Counted from the first letter of the stretch, positions 6,000 through 13,996 are shown. The stretch: 18,634 nucleotides of DNA from DASQWP01 sp050697555 (GCA_050697555.1 JBOHAD010000048.1:1-18634), one strand, 5' to 3'. The notes: a model not told the origin generated them from the sequence alone. A program made the numbers and translations.

Positions 6000-7670
6000 C
6001 TACAGCCGCCCGGAGCGGAGCACGCCCCAGACGAGCCAGATGGCGAGGATGGTCGACAGCGAGAGGCCGATCACCGAGATGAAGTGCAGCCCGAGGATTT
6101 GCGGCCCCCGTTCGGCGACGAAGCCGAGGATCGCCGACGTCAGGGCTCCGCCCACGGCGACCATGGCTATGCCGATCCGGTTGAAGACGACGTCCATCCG
6201 CTTGATGAGGTCGTCGAGGCCCTCGTGGCGGAAGCCGACCTCGATCTGTCCGTCGCGGGCCTCCTGGAGCACGTCGTGCACCTGGTAGGGGAGCGCGAGC
6301 ATCATCCGCAAGTAGTTGCGCGCCTCCTGCTGCGTGCGGGCGAATACGCGCTGCGGGGTGAAGCGCTCCAGCATGAGCTCGCGCGCGTAAGGCTTCGCCA
6401 CCTCGAAGACGTTGAAGTCGGGGTAGAGCTCCATGCCCACGGAGCCGAGCGTGGCGATGGCGCGGTCGAGGAGGACGAAGCGCGTCGGCAGAGTCAGGTG
6501 CATGCGGTAGATGAGCGCGAAGGCCTCCCGCACGACCTCGAGCGGGTCGATCTCGGAGAGCCGCGCGCCGTAGTAGCGGTAGAAGACGTCGCGCAGCTCG
6601 GCGACGAACTCCTCCTCCTTGTCCTTGGGGTAGCGGACGCCGAGCGAGGCGAGGCGCATGGGCAGGGCCTCGATGTTCTGGTTGACGGCGTCGATGAAGA
6701 GCCCGGTGAGCTTCGACGTGTCGTCGGCCGCGAGCGAGCCCGCCGTGCCGAAGTCGACGAGGCCGATCTGGTCGCTCTGCTCGAGCACCATGATGTTGGA
6801 GGGATGCGGGTCGCCGTGGAAGAAGCCGTGCCGGAAGATCATCGTCATCCACGCCTCGGCGATCTGGTAGGCGATCCGGCGCCGCTCGTCGAGCGTGTAC
6901 GACCGCAGGTCGATATCACGCACGTGGACGCCCTCGAGCAGCTCGAGCGTGAGCACCCGCGCGCGCGAGTAGCTCCAGTAGACGCGCGGGACGCGCACGT
7001 GCGGGTGGCCCGCGAAGTTGCGGTGGAACTGCTCCGCGTTGCGCGCCTCGAGCCGGTAGTCGAGCTCCTGGCGGATCCCGCGCGCGAACTCGTCGACGAG
7101 CGCGACCGTGTCGATGAACTCGAGGGCGCGCACCCGCTCGCGCGCGAGGCGGGCGACCTGGTACATGAGCTCGAGGTCGGCCTCGATCTGGCGGGGCGCG
7201 TCGGGCCGCTGCACCTTGACGACGACGTGGCGCCCGTTCGGGAGCACGGCGCGGTGCACCTGCCCGATCGAGGCGGCGGCGATGGGAGTCTCGTCGAACT
7301 CCAGGAAGAGCCGCTCGAGGGTCAGGCCGAGCTCCTCCTCGACGACGCGCTCGGCCTGCGCGAACGGGAACGGGCGCACCGCGTCCTGGAGCGCCTTCAG
7401 CTCGAAGACGATGTCGGGCGGCACCACGTCCGGGCGCGTCGAGAGGAGCTGGCCGAACTTGACGAACGTCGGCCCCAGCTCGTCGAGCATCTCGCGCAGG
7501 CGGCGCCCGCGCGGCGAGCCCTCGAAGGTCGGGTCGACCTCCCGGGCGCGGCGCGAGCGCACGGCGCCGGGCCCGTGCGTCTCGAAGAAATGGCCGAAGC
7601 CGTGCTTCGCCGCGACCTGGGCGATCTCGGAGATGCGGCCGAGCTGCCGGACGGCCGGCCTGGCGGACAT
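6000..7670 (-). CDS. ABC1/AarF (UbiB-type) atypical kinase-like membrane protein
   Basis: 556 residues, a usual length for the family. Signature elements are in order: KFGQ at 71-74 (the KxGQ motif that replaces the normal glycine-rich loop), AAASIGQVHRA at 131-141, Lys152 in VVVKVQRP, HGDPHPSN (285-292) as the catalytic loop, and DFGTAG from 306. Two C-terminal membrane helices lie at about 499-519 and 528-552. UbiB/Coq8-type proteins are ATPases/kinases supporting isoprenoid-quinone synthesis or lipid homeostasis at the membrane; in actinobacteria, which use menaquinone, the exact role is unclear. It is the last gene of the queA-tgt-yajC-secDF operon, starting nine bases after the phasin-like gene. 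A phasin-like gene beside an AarF gene suggests a lipid or membrane link, which is inference. Confidence 0.93.
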   Translation of the reverse strand: MSARPAVRQLGRISEIAQVAAKHGFGHFFETHGPGAVRSRRAREVDPTFEGSPRGRRLREMLDELGPTFVKFGQLLSTRPDVVPPDIVFELKALQDAVRPFPFAQAERVVEEELGLTLERLFLEFDETPIAAASIGQVHRAVLPNGRHVVVKVQRPDAPRQIEADLELMYQVARLARERVRALEFIDTVALVDEFARGIRQELDYRLEARNAEQFHRNFAGHPHVRVPRVYWSYSRARVLTLELLEGVHVRDIDLRSYTLDERRRIAYQIAEAWMTMIFRHGFFHGDPHPSNIMVLEQSDQIGLVDFGTAGSLAADDTSKLTGLFIDAVNQNIEALPMRLASLGVRYPKDKEEEFVAELRDVFYRYYGARLSEIDPLEVVREAFALIYRMHLTLPTRFVLLDRAIATLGSVGMELYPDFNVFEVAKPYARELMLERFTPQRVFARTQQEARNYLRMMLALPYQVHDVLQEARDGQIEVGFRHEGLDDLIKRMDVVFNRIGIAMVAVGGALTSAILGFVAERGPQILGLHFISVIGLSLSTILAIWLVWGVLRSGRL

Positions 7671-7679
7671 GGGGGAAGT

Positions 7680-8048
7680 CTAGGGCCCCGGGCCGGTCGT
7701 CTTCTCGGGGCCGCCCTCGAGGAGGCGGAGACGGTGCTCGAGCTGGGCCAGGCGGAGCTCGAGCTCGTCGTACTCGCGCCGGGTGACGAGACCGAGCTCG
7801 CGGAAGAGCCCCGAGAGGGTCATGCTGGCCCGCTCGCCCGCCCGCGCCGCCTCGCCGCGCCAGCGTCCCACGACCTCGTCGACGAGCGCACGCGCATCGT
7901 CGCGGGTCATCTTCCCCCGGCCCGCGATCTCGTCGATGAGCTCGTCGGCCCGCTCCTTGGTCAGCGCGCCGACTCCGACGCCGGCGAGCAGCACCTCCTC
8001 GACGAACTCGCGCAGCGGCTTCGTCGAGGAGTTAGCGCGCTCTGCCAT
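7680..8048 (-). CDS. Phasin-like (PHA granule-associated/PhaF-PhaI-like) small protein
   Basis: 122 residues, helical and charged. Residues 11-90 are amphipathic helices with EFVEEVLLAGVGVGALTKER and MTRDDARALVDEVVGRW; residues 91-111 form a heptad-rich coiled coil (YDELELRLAQLEHRLRLLEG) ending in a Pro/Gly tail. This pattern fits the small phasin-like proteins often annotated as polyhydroxyalkanoate synthesis regulators or phasin family, which coat hydrophobic granules. No PHA synthase is in the window, so a granule role is unproven; a membrane-associated helper of the AarF protein downstream is another option. Its ATG lies 17 bases inside the secDF 3' end, implying translational coupling. 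Confidence 0.7.
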   Translation of the reverse strand: MAERANSSTKPLREFVEEVLLAGVGVGALTKERADELIDEIAGRGKMTRDDARALVDEVVGRWRGEAARAGERASMTLSGLFRELGLVTRREYDELELRLAQLEHRLRLLEGGPEKTTGPGP

Positions 8049-10779
8049 GGGGCCTCGCTCGCCTGCGCTTGCGGCGCGCCTCCCGCCGCGCCGCGGCGGC
8101 GGCGGCGTCCTCGCCGGGCACCGGCTCCGTTCCTCCGTCCGTCTGGGCCAGCGCGGGCTCGGGCTCGGGCGCGGGCTCCGGCCGCGCCGGAGGCGCCTCC
8201 ACTTCGACGACCTCGCCCTCCTCGATCTTCTCCCGGAGCCCTGCGTCCTTGCGCTTCTCCCACTCCGGCTCGCGCTCCTTGAGGGTGACGAGGAACGGCG
8301 TGGCGATGAAGATCGTCGAGTAGGCGCCCGAGGCGATCCCGATCAGGAGGGCGAAGGCGAACTCCTTGAGCGTGTTGCCGCCGAAGAGGATGAGCGCCGA
8401 GATCGGGAGCAGCGTGATGAAGCTCGTCGCCAGCGAGCGGCGCACCGTCTCCCAGAGCGACTGGTTGGCGATGGCGGCGAAGCTCGACTTCCGCATGAGC
8501 CCCATGTTCTCGCGCACGCGGTCGAAGATGATGATCGTGTCGTACATCGAGTAGCCGAGGATGGTGAGGATGGCGGCCACGGTCGCCGCCGTCACCTCCC
8601 AGCCCACGAGCGCATAGACGCCCATAGCGATCGTCACGTCGTAGAAGAGCGCGCGGAAGATGGGCAGCGCGAACTTGAACTCGAAGCGGAACGAGATGTA
8701 GATGACGATGAGGATCAACGAGACGACGATGGCGAGGATCGCGCCGCGGAGGATCTGCTCGCTGAAGCTCCCCGACACGTTGCGGACGCCGAGCGAGGTC
8801 GCGTCGAGATCGCGCTCGAGCGCCTGAGTGAGCTCGGTCTGCTCCACCGCGGTGAGAGACTCCGTCTTGATCTGGAACGTGGTGTAGCCGTCGCCCGTGC
8901 GCTCCCCACGGCCCTGGATGACGGCATCGCCGCGGCCCAGCGCCGCAGCCTCCTCGCGCACGCTCTCGACGGAGACCGCTTGCGGCGTGTCGAAGTCGAT
9001 CTGGCTGCCGCCGCGGAAGTCGATGCCGAGGTTCAAGCCCTTGAACGCGATCAGCCCGACCGCCACGGCGAGCGCGACGCTGGCGATCGAGAACCAGATC
9101 CTCCGCCGTCCGACGATGTCGATCCGTTGCCAGGCGGGGATCTTCTGCGCGCTCGCTCCCATGAAGGCCGGGTTGTTGAACCAGCGGAAGCCGGCGAGGA
9201 CGCCGAGGAGGGCCCGCGTGGCTGCGACGGCCGTGACCATCGAGATGAGCGTCCCCATGAGGAGCATGAGGGCGAAGCCCCGCACCGCTCCGGTCGCGGC
9301 CGCGAAGAGGACGGCCGCGGTGATCATCGTGACGACGTTGGCGTCGACGATGGTGGCGAACCCCTTGCGGTAGCCGGTGGCGATGGAGGCGCGGACCGAT
9401 TTGCCCGCCCGCACCTCCTCCTTGATCCGCTCGAAGATGACGATGTTCGCGTCGGCGGCGACGCCGATCGTGAGGATGATCCCGGCGATGCCGGGGAGCG
9501 TCATCGTCACGTTGAAGGCGAGAATCGCGCCGTAGAGGAAGACGCCGTAGATGCCGAGGCCGACGATGGCGACGACGCCGAGGAAGCGGTAGACGAGGAG
9601 CAGGAAGAGCGCGACCGCGAGGAGGCCGCCGATCGCCGCGATCAGCGCCTCGCGGAGGGAGTCCTCGCCGAGCGTGGCGGAGATCTGCGTGCGATCGACC
9701 TGGACGAACTCGACCGGCAGCGCGCCCGTCTGGAGGACGAGGGCGAGGTCCTGCGCCTCCTCGAGCCCCTCCAGGCCCGTGATCTGGGCGCTTCCGCCCG
9801 CGATCCCGTCCGGGTTGTCGTCGAAGTCGATCTGCGGAAAGGAGCGGATCTCGTTGTCGAGGACGATGGCGAACTGCTGGTTGAAGACGTCGTTCGCCGT
9901 CCGGTCGCTCACGCCCGCGAAGGACGCCTCCGTGGCGCCGCGCTGCGCGAGCTCGCGTGTGATGTCGTGGAAGAGGTCGCCGCCGCGGTCGGTGAACTCG
10001 AGGAGGACGTTCGGGTTCCCGAACTGATCGAAGTCCTGCCGCGTTCCGCCGCCCTCGAGCTCTTCGCCGGTGAGCGGCGGGATGGGATCCTCCTCCGCGT
10101 TCGGCCTGTACTCGAAGAGGTAGAAGAACGTCTGCTGGGGGTCCTCGATGTTGGGCGGACAGGCGGCCGCGTTCACCCCGCACGTGAGGACGATCCGTTC
10201 CTCGGGAACGACGTAGAAGCGGGAGCCTTCCGGCGCCTCTCGGTCAGGGAGCCTGTCGAGGAGCTCCTGCTTCGTCGCGGCCGGACCGGCGAGACGCTCC
10301 TGCTGCTCGCCGTAGAGGTACCACTCGCGCGGGACCGCCCCCTCCTCCAGCCGGTCCTCGCGGGTCAGCAGGGGCAGCAGCGTCTCGCTCGGACGGATTG
10401 CGCCGTCTGTCGTCTTCGACTGGTTCGCGGCGTCCGCCTGGAGGTCGTAGAACGCGAGCTGCGCCGTTTGCCCGATGATCTCGGCGGCGCGGGCCGGGTC
10501 GAAGACGCCGGCCAGCGCGACGGCGATCTGGTTGCTCCCCTGCTGGCGGATCTCCGGCTCGCTGACGCCGATCTTGTCGACGCGCTCGCGGATGATCTCC
10601 ACCGAGCGGTCGAGGTCCTCCTCGGTGAGCTCCTGGCCCCTCTCGGGCCGGGCCTCGAGCACGACCTCGAGCCCGCCCTGGAGGTCGAGGCCGCGCGTCG
10701 GCTCCCGGAAGAATCCCAGCACGACGATGCCGGCGATGGCCGCGACGAGTGCGGCGAGGATGATGAGGTAGCGGCGCAC
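8032..10779 (-). CDS. secDF: Fused SecD-SecF protein export membrane protein
   Basis: 915 residues containing both halves of the accessory Sec translocon complex, which uses the proton gradient to pull secreted proteins out. SecD half: helix 1 at 4-23, GLDLQGGLEVVLE (30-42), a large periplasmic domain to about 370 with Cys200 and Cys207, then membrane helices to about 530 including GVAADANIVIFERI (439-452). SecF half: begins near 551 (QRIDIVGRRR), with NLGIDFRGGSQIDF at 583-596 and YDTIIIFDRVREN in its membrane core. The tail is Pro/Glu/Ala-rich and ends in a strongly basic run. Fused SecDF is known in Bacillus and others. It follows yajC by six bases. Residue positions and motifs are seen; function is from the family. 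Confidence 0.96.
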   Translation of the reverse strand: MRRYLIILAALVAAIAGIVVLGFFREPTRGLDLQGGLEVVLEARPERGQELTEEDLDRSVEIIRERVDKIGVSEPEIRQQGSNQIAVALAGVFDPARAAEIIGQTAQLAFYDLQADAANQSKTTDGAIRPSETLLPLLTREDRLEEGAVPREWYLYGEQQERLAGPAATKQELLDRLPDREAPEGSRFYVVPEERIVLTCGVNAAACPPNIEDPQQTFFYLFEYRPNAEEDPIPPLTGEELEGGGTRQDFDQFGNPNVLLEFTDRGGDLFHDITRELAQRGATEASFAGVSDRTANDVFNQQFAIVLDNEIRSFPQIDFDDNPDGIAGGSAQITGLEGLEEAQDLALVLQTGALPVEFVQVDRTQISATLGEDSLREALIAAIGGLLAVALFLLLVYRFLGVVAIVGLGIYGVFLYGAILAFNVTMTLPGIAGIILTIGVAADANIVIFERIKEEVRAGKSVRASIATGYRKGFATIVDANVVTMITAAVLFAAATGAVRGFALMLLMGTLISMVTAVAATRALLGVLAGFRWFNNPAFMGASAQKIPAWQRIDIVGRRRIWFSIASVALAVAVGLIAFKGLNLGIDFRGGSQIDFDTPQAVSVESVREEAAALGRGDAVIQGRGERTGDGYTTFQIKTESLTAVEQTELTQALERDLDATSLGVRNVSGSFSEQILRGAILAIVVSLILIVIYISFRFEFKFALPIFRALFYDVTIAMGVYALVGWEVTAATVAAILTILGYSMYDTIIIFDRVRENMGLMRKSSFAAIANQSLWETVRRSLATSFITLLPISALILFGGNTLKEFAFALLIGIASGAYSTIFIATPFLVTLKEREPEWEKRKDAGLREKIEEGEVVEVEAPPARPEPAPEPEPALAQTDGGTEPVPGEDAAAAAARREARRKRRRARPHGRAR

Positions 10780-10785
10780 CCTGGG

Positions 10786-11121
10786 CTAGCTGCGGGCCTT
10801 CTCCTCGCCGACCGGCTCCGGTTCCTCCACGGTTACCCCCTCGAACTCTTCGGCGCCCGACTCCTCCGGCGGGACGACGCTCGCGATCGCGCGCCTGGAG
10901 ACGGCGATCTCGACGTCGGCGTCGATCTCGAGCTGGACGCGCTCCTCGTCGATGGCCGTGACCTCGCCGTAGATCCCGCCCGCGGTGACGACCTCGTCGC
11001 CGACCTTCAGCCCGCCGAGCATGTCCTGGTGGCGCCGCGCCTGCTGCCGCTGCGGGCGGATGAGCAGGAAGTACAGGACGGCCAGCATCAACACGAAGAA
11101 GAGAATGAAGCCTGAGTCCAC
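10786..11121 (-). CDS. yajC: YajC, preprotein translocase accessory subunit
   Basis: 111 residues with one N-terminal membrane helix (about 4-22) followed by the typical YajC turn RPQRQQARRHQDML and the conserved LKVGDEVVTAGGIYGEVTAI region. The C-terminus is acidic (Glu/Pro-rich) and longer than the core. YajC associates with SecD and SecF in the Sec holotranslocon. Its position between tgt and secDF, with eight- and six-base gaps, is the classic arrangement. No promoter is visible in these gaps, so it should be read as part of the operon from queA. Confidence 0.95.
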   Translation of the reverse strand: MDSGFILFFVLMLAVLYFLLIRPQRQQARRHQDMLGGLKVGDEVVTAGGIYGEVTAIDEERVQLEIDADVEIAVSRRAIASVVPPEESGAEEFEGVTVEEPEPVGEEKARS

Positions 11122-11129
11122 CGATCCTC

Positions 11130-12248
11130 CTAGCCGGGTACCTCGGTCGCCGCCTCGAGCCGCTCGAGCGTGGCGGCCTTGAAGCCCCCGAGCTCTCCAC
11201 GTCCGATCGCTGCGCGCGCGCCCGCGGTCAAATCGAGCAGAAAACGCACATTGTGCTCGGACAAAAGTATCAGTCCGAGCAGCTCCTGTTGGTTCACCAG
11301 GTGGCGGAGGTAGGCGCGCGAAAAGCCCGTGCAGGCGCGGCAGGGACAGTCCTCGGCGAGCGGCCTCTCGTCACGCACGAAGCGGGCGTTCCTGAGGTTC
11401 AGACGGCCCTCCCAGGTGAGAGCGGAGCCGGTGCGGCCGAGGCGCGTCGGGAGGACGCAGTCGAACATGTCGATGCCGCGCTCGACGGCCTCGAGGATGC
11501 CGGCCGGGTCGCCGATGCCCATGAAGTAGCGGGGCCGGTCGGCGGGGAGTAGCGGCGCCGACCAGGCGAGGGTGTCGAGCATGAGCTCTCGGTCCTCCCC
11601 CACGCTGAGCCCGCCGAGCGCATGGCCGTCGAAGCCGAGCGCGGCGATCTCCTCGATGGAGCGCCTGCGGAGCTCCGGATCGGTTCCTCCCTGGGCGATC
11701 CCGAAGAGAAGCTGGCCGTCGGCGCGCGGCGCGGCGAGCTGCCGGCGGGCCCAGAGCGCCGTCGTCACCGTGGCGCGCTCGAGCTCGGCCCGGTCTACGC
11801 CGGCGGGCGGGCAGACGTCGAGGCACATGGCCACGTCGGAGCCGAGCCTGCGCTGGATCTCGGCCGCGAGCTCCGGCGTGAAGCGGGCCGGCTCGCCGTC
11901 GTAAACCGAGCGGAACGTGACGCCCTCCTCGTCGGCGCCCAGGATCGTGTCGCGGAGGGAGAAGACCTGGAAGCCGCCCGAGTCGGTGAGGATGGGCCCG
12001 TCCCAGCCCATGAAGCGATGCAGACCGCCGAGGTCGGCAATCACCTCTTCGCCCGGCCGGAAGTGGAGGTGGTACGCGTTCCCGAGGAGGATCGACGTGC
12101 CGAGGTCGCGGAGGCGCTCCGGATCGAGGCCCTTGACGGTCGCCTTCGTCCCGACGGGCATGAACGCCGGCGTCGGCACCTCCCCGTGGGCCGTGCGGAG
12201 GACGCCGGCGCGCGCCTCCCCGTCGGTGGCGGCGATCGTGAAGCTCAC
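11130..12248 (-). CDS. tgt: tRNA-guanine transglycosylase (queuine/preQ1 tRNA-ribosyltransferase)
   Basis: 372 residues, standard bacterial length. It exchanges guanine-34 in GUN anticodons for the 7-deazaguanine preQ1 on the way to queuosine. Visible hallmarks: Asp89 in TDSGGFQVFSL as general acid/base, Asp263 in MFDCVLPTR as nucleophile, GIAQGG and GGLSVGE substrate-pocket motifs, and the zinc site Cys301, Cys303, Cys306 and His332. It lies 112 bases downstream of queA, which carries out the next step, on the same strand. That gap (12249-12360) is GC-rich and shows no convincing promoter or terminator. Complete and unremarkable. Confidence 0.97.
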   Translation of the reverse strand: MSFTIAATDGEARAGVLRTAHGEVPTPAFMPVGTKATVKGLDPERLRDLGTSILLGNAYHLHFRPGEEVIADLGGLHRFMGWDGPILTDSGGFQVFSLRDTILGADEEGVTFRSVYDGEPARFTPELAAEIQRRLGSDVAMCLDVCPPAGVDRAELERATVTTALWARRQLAAPRADGQLLFGIAQGGTDPELRRRSIEEIAALGFDGHALGGLSVGEDRELMLDTLAWSAPLLPADRPRYFMGIGDPAGILEAVERGIDMFDCVLPTRLGRTGSALTWEGRLNLRNARFVRDERPLAEDCPCRACTGFSRAYLRHLVNQQELLGLILLSEHNVRFLLDLTAGARAAIGRGELGGFKAATLERLEAATEVPG

Positions 12249-12360
12249 GACTCTCTTCCGTTCCGATGTCGGGGCAATCCGCGCGCCACGGGGGAATCTT
12301 GGCGGGCTACGCTCAAAGCGGGTGGTGGCACGGGGTGGCCCCTGGGGACGCCGGCCAGGC

Positions 12361-13302
12361 TCACAGGATCAGCATGGCGTCGCCGAACGAGTAGAAACGG
12401 TAGCGCTCGTCGATCGCCAGCCGGTACAGGCGCCGCGTCTCCTCCACGCCCGCGAAGGCCATCACGAGCGCGAGCAGCGACGAGCGGGGGAGGTGGAAGT
12501 TCGTCACCAGCGCGTCCACCCGCAGGAACTCGAAACCGGGGGTGACGAAGAGCTCCGTCCTGCCCGCAAGCGGCGCACCGCGCGCGAGCGACTCCAGCAC
12601 CCGCACCGTCGTCGTTCCAACCGCCACCACCCGATCGGCGGCGCGGATCCGCTCCCACGCGGCCGGCTCGACTCGATAGCGCTCGCTGTGGATCTCGTGC
12701 TCGGCGAGCGTCGCGGCGGCGATCGGCCGGAACGTGTCGAGCCCCACGTGCAAGGTGATGCGCTCGACGTCCAGCCTCGCCAGCAGCTCCGGCGTGAAGT
12801 GCAAGCCGGCCGTGGGCGCGGCTGCGGAGCCCGCCTCGTCGGCGTAGACGGTCTGGTAGCGACCCGGATCCGCGAGCGGCTCCGTGATGTACGGCGGGAG
12901 CGGGGCCTCGCCTGCGGGCTCGCCCGCGAGCCGCACGCGCCAGCGCCCGTCGCCCAGGCTCTCGCAGAGCTCCACGGGCCCGAGCCGCATGCCCGGCCGC
13001 AGGCGCCGGCTGGGCCGCGCGAGCGCTTCCCAGAGCGTGTCTCCGACGCGCTCCAGCAGGAGAATCTCCGCCTCTCCTCCGCTCGGCCTGCGGAGGCGCA
13101 GCCGGGCCGGGACGACCTTCGTGTCGTTGACGACGACCAGGTCAGTCGGCTCGAGCTCGGCCGGGAGATCCCTGAACCGTCCGTGTTCGACCTCGCCGCT
13201 CGCTCGTCGATAGACGAGCAGGCGACTGTCGTCGCGTCGCTCGAGCGGGTGCTGCGCGATCAGCTCGGGCGGGAGGTCGTAGTCGAGCTCGGAGGTCCGC
13301 AT
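12361..13302 (-). CDS. queA: S-adenosylmethionine:tRNA ribosyltransferase-isomerase
   Basis: 313 residues from ATG 13302; the frame stays open upstream only as a shadow of the opposite coiled-coil gene. QueA transfers and rearranges the ribosyl part of SAM onto preQ1-tRNA to give epoxyqueuosine. Conserved blocks are clear: ELIAQHPLERRDDSRLLV near the N-terminus, VVNDTKVVPARL, PTAGLHFT, HVGLDTFRP, VTNFHLPRSSLLALVMAF and the terminal YRFYSFGDAMLIL. It is somewhat short of the usual 340 residues but no key block is missing. It heads the operon into tgt, yajC and secDF. On the - strand TACTCT (13325-13320) is a possible -10, overlapping the -10 of the divergent gene. Confidence 0.96.
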   Translation of the reverse strand: MRTSELDYDLPPELIAQHPLERRDDSRLLVYRRASGEVEHGRFRDLPAELEPTDLVVVNDTKVVPARLRLRRPSGGEAEILLLERVGDTLWEALARPSRRLRPGMRLGPVELCESLGDGRWRVRLAGEPAGEAPLPPYITEPLADPGRYQTVYADEAGSAAAPTAGLHFTPELLARLDVERITLHVGLDTFRPIAAATLAEHEIHSERYRVEPAAWERIRAADRVVAVGTTTVRVLESLARGAPLAGRTELFVTPGFEFLRVDALVTNFHLPRSSLLALVMAFAGVEETRRLYRLAIDERYRFYSFGDAMLIL

Positions 13303-13319
13303 CTCGCTGTCCGGGGCCA

Positions 13320-13329
13320 AGAGTAGAGT
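13320..13329. promoter_or_regulatory. Overlapping opposed -10 hexamers between queA and the coiled-coil gene
   Basis: Within the 33-base divergent gap, the + strand has TAGAGT (13324-13329) six bases before ATG 13336, and the - strand has TACTCT (13325-13320) 17 bases before the queA ATG. No -35 boxes are clear. The + strand spacing would put the transcription start at the A of ATG, a leaderless arrangement. Confidence 0.38.
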
Positions 13330-13335
13330 CCGGCC

Positions 13336-13809
13336 ATGGATCGCGACGCCCTCGAAAGGGCCCGCAGGCGCATCGCGGAAGCGGGTCGCGGCGGCACGGA
13401 CGCGGCCGAGCTCGAGGCCACCCTCGTGGGGGCGAAGACGGGGCTCGAGGCCCTCGCGGCGACGGCGGCCGAGCTTCAGGTCGCCGTTCCCGAACGCCTC
13501 GGCGCAGCCGTCCGGGCGGGCCTGGAGGCGGAAATCCTCCCCGTCGGACGCCACATCGCCGAGGTGCGCGGCCTCACCTCCCAGGTGATCGGCCGCCTGG
13601 AGCGGCTGAGCGGGGAGGTCGCAGCCGAGCGAACAGCCCGCCTCGAGGACCTCGCGCTCCTCGTCGACCTCGTCTCCTCCGGGTGGCGGGGCGTCGAGCG
13701 GCGCCTCGACCGCATGGAGCGGATCCTCGACCGCGTCGAGCGCGCGCTCGAAGAGCGCCCCGCCCCGGTCTACCGCATCGAAGCGCGCGAGCGTCGCACC
13801 GGCAGTTAG
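13336..13809 (+). CDS. Hypothetical coiled-coil protein
   Basis: 157 residues, almost wholly alpha-helical, with no signal peptide or membrane span. Repeating hydrophobic heptads run through residues 40-145 (for example TSQVIGRLERLSGEVAAER and RRLDRMERILDRVERALEER), predicting a long coiled coil or helical bundle. It contains no cysteine and no catalytic motif. High G/C at third codon positions supports it as a real gene. I do not recognise the family; a structural or adaptor role is a guess from shape alone. It diverges from queA with 33 bases between starts, probably without a leader. Six bases after its stop begins the long inverted repeat described separately, which could stabilise or terminate its transcript. 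Confidence 0.68.
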   Translation: MDRDALERARRRIAEAGRGGTDAAELEATLVGAKTGLEALAATAAELQVAVPERLGAAVRAGLEAEILPVGRHIAEVRGLTSQVIGRLERLSGEVAAERTARLEDLALLVDLVSSGWRGVERRLDRMERILDRVERALEERPAPVYRIEARERRTGS

Positions 13810-13815
13810 TGCCCC

Positions 13816-13996
13816 TAGATGGTTGATCGGAAAGTGTGGTGCCGGCGGGGGCGTCCGTGACCGAGCCTGACGCCGCGATCATCCGCAGCCCGTACCTGGA
13901 AGGTACGGGTGAGGAACGAGCGTGGTGTCAGGCGACGCGTCACGGGCGTCATCCGGCGGTGCCACGGTTTCCGGTCAATTTTCGATCAATCATCTA
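13816..13996 (+). ncRNA. Long rod-shaped inverted repeat: candidate structured RNA or palindromic element
   Basis: Paired by hand on the + strand. Helix 1: 13823-13861 with 13939-13978, 37 pairs with two G-G mismatches and one bulged A. Helix 2: 13865-13877 with 13921-13933, 13 pairs. A loose internal loop follows, then helix 3: 13888-13897 with 13901-13910, 10 pairs closed by a GGA loop. All ten non-Watson-Crick pairs inside the helices are G-U; none is A-C. The base can also pair 13816-13833 with 13979-13996 (18 pairs, two G-U) instead of using 13968-13978. TTTT (13979-13982) directly follows helix 1. The element fills the space between two convergent genes and its right end supplies the TAG stop of the histidine kinase. 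It matches no RNA family I can name with confidence. Confidence 0.6.
13889..13909. repeat. Perfect 9-base inverted repeat forming the tip of the rod
   Basis: CCCGTACCT and AGGTACGGG are exact reverse complements separated by GGA. No T-run follows directly, so on its own it is not a typical intrinsic terminator. It is best understood as the apical hairpin of the larger structure around it. Confidence 0.8.

Noticed and set aside
5905..6852. Upstream extension of the response regulator frame
   Set aside because: It covers the promoter and lies antiparallel-in-phase over the AarF-like gene on the same strand in another frame; the receiver begins right after ATG 5904.
8090..8200. Tandem-looking GC repeats in the secDF 3' region
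   Set aside because: They encode the Pro/Glu/Ala-rich tail; the periodicity is from codon and residue bias, not a DNA repeat.
6084..8282. A 732-codon open frame on the + strand opposite the AarF-like gene
   Set aside because: Same kind of antisense shadow; no motif, repetitive acidic/basic composition, while the opposite frame has the full AarF signature set.
7783..11115. A 1110-codon open frame on the + strand opposite secDF and yajC
   Set aside because: Its Glu/Asp/Arg-rich, low-complexity product is the mirror of highly GC-rich secDF, yajC and phasin genes, which carry clear family motifs.
12249..12360. Possible promoter or terminator between queA and tgt
   Set aside because: Only short GC-rich complementary runs such as GGGGTGGCCCC were seen; they are expected by chance at this GC content.
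13303..13554. N-terminal extension of queA
   Set aside because: It overlaps the divergent coiled-coil gene and has no QueA homology; the family start block begins just after ATG 13302.
13889..13909. Simple intrinsic terminator for the coiled-coil gene
   Set aside because: No T-run follows this hairpin, and it is only the tip of a much longer paired structure.
13816..13996. Integron attC site
   Set aside because: The arms lack the GTTRRRY and RYYYAAC core sites and no integrase gene is near.
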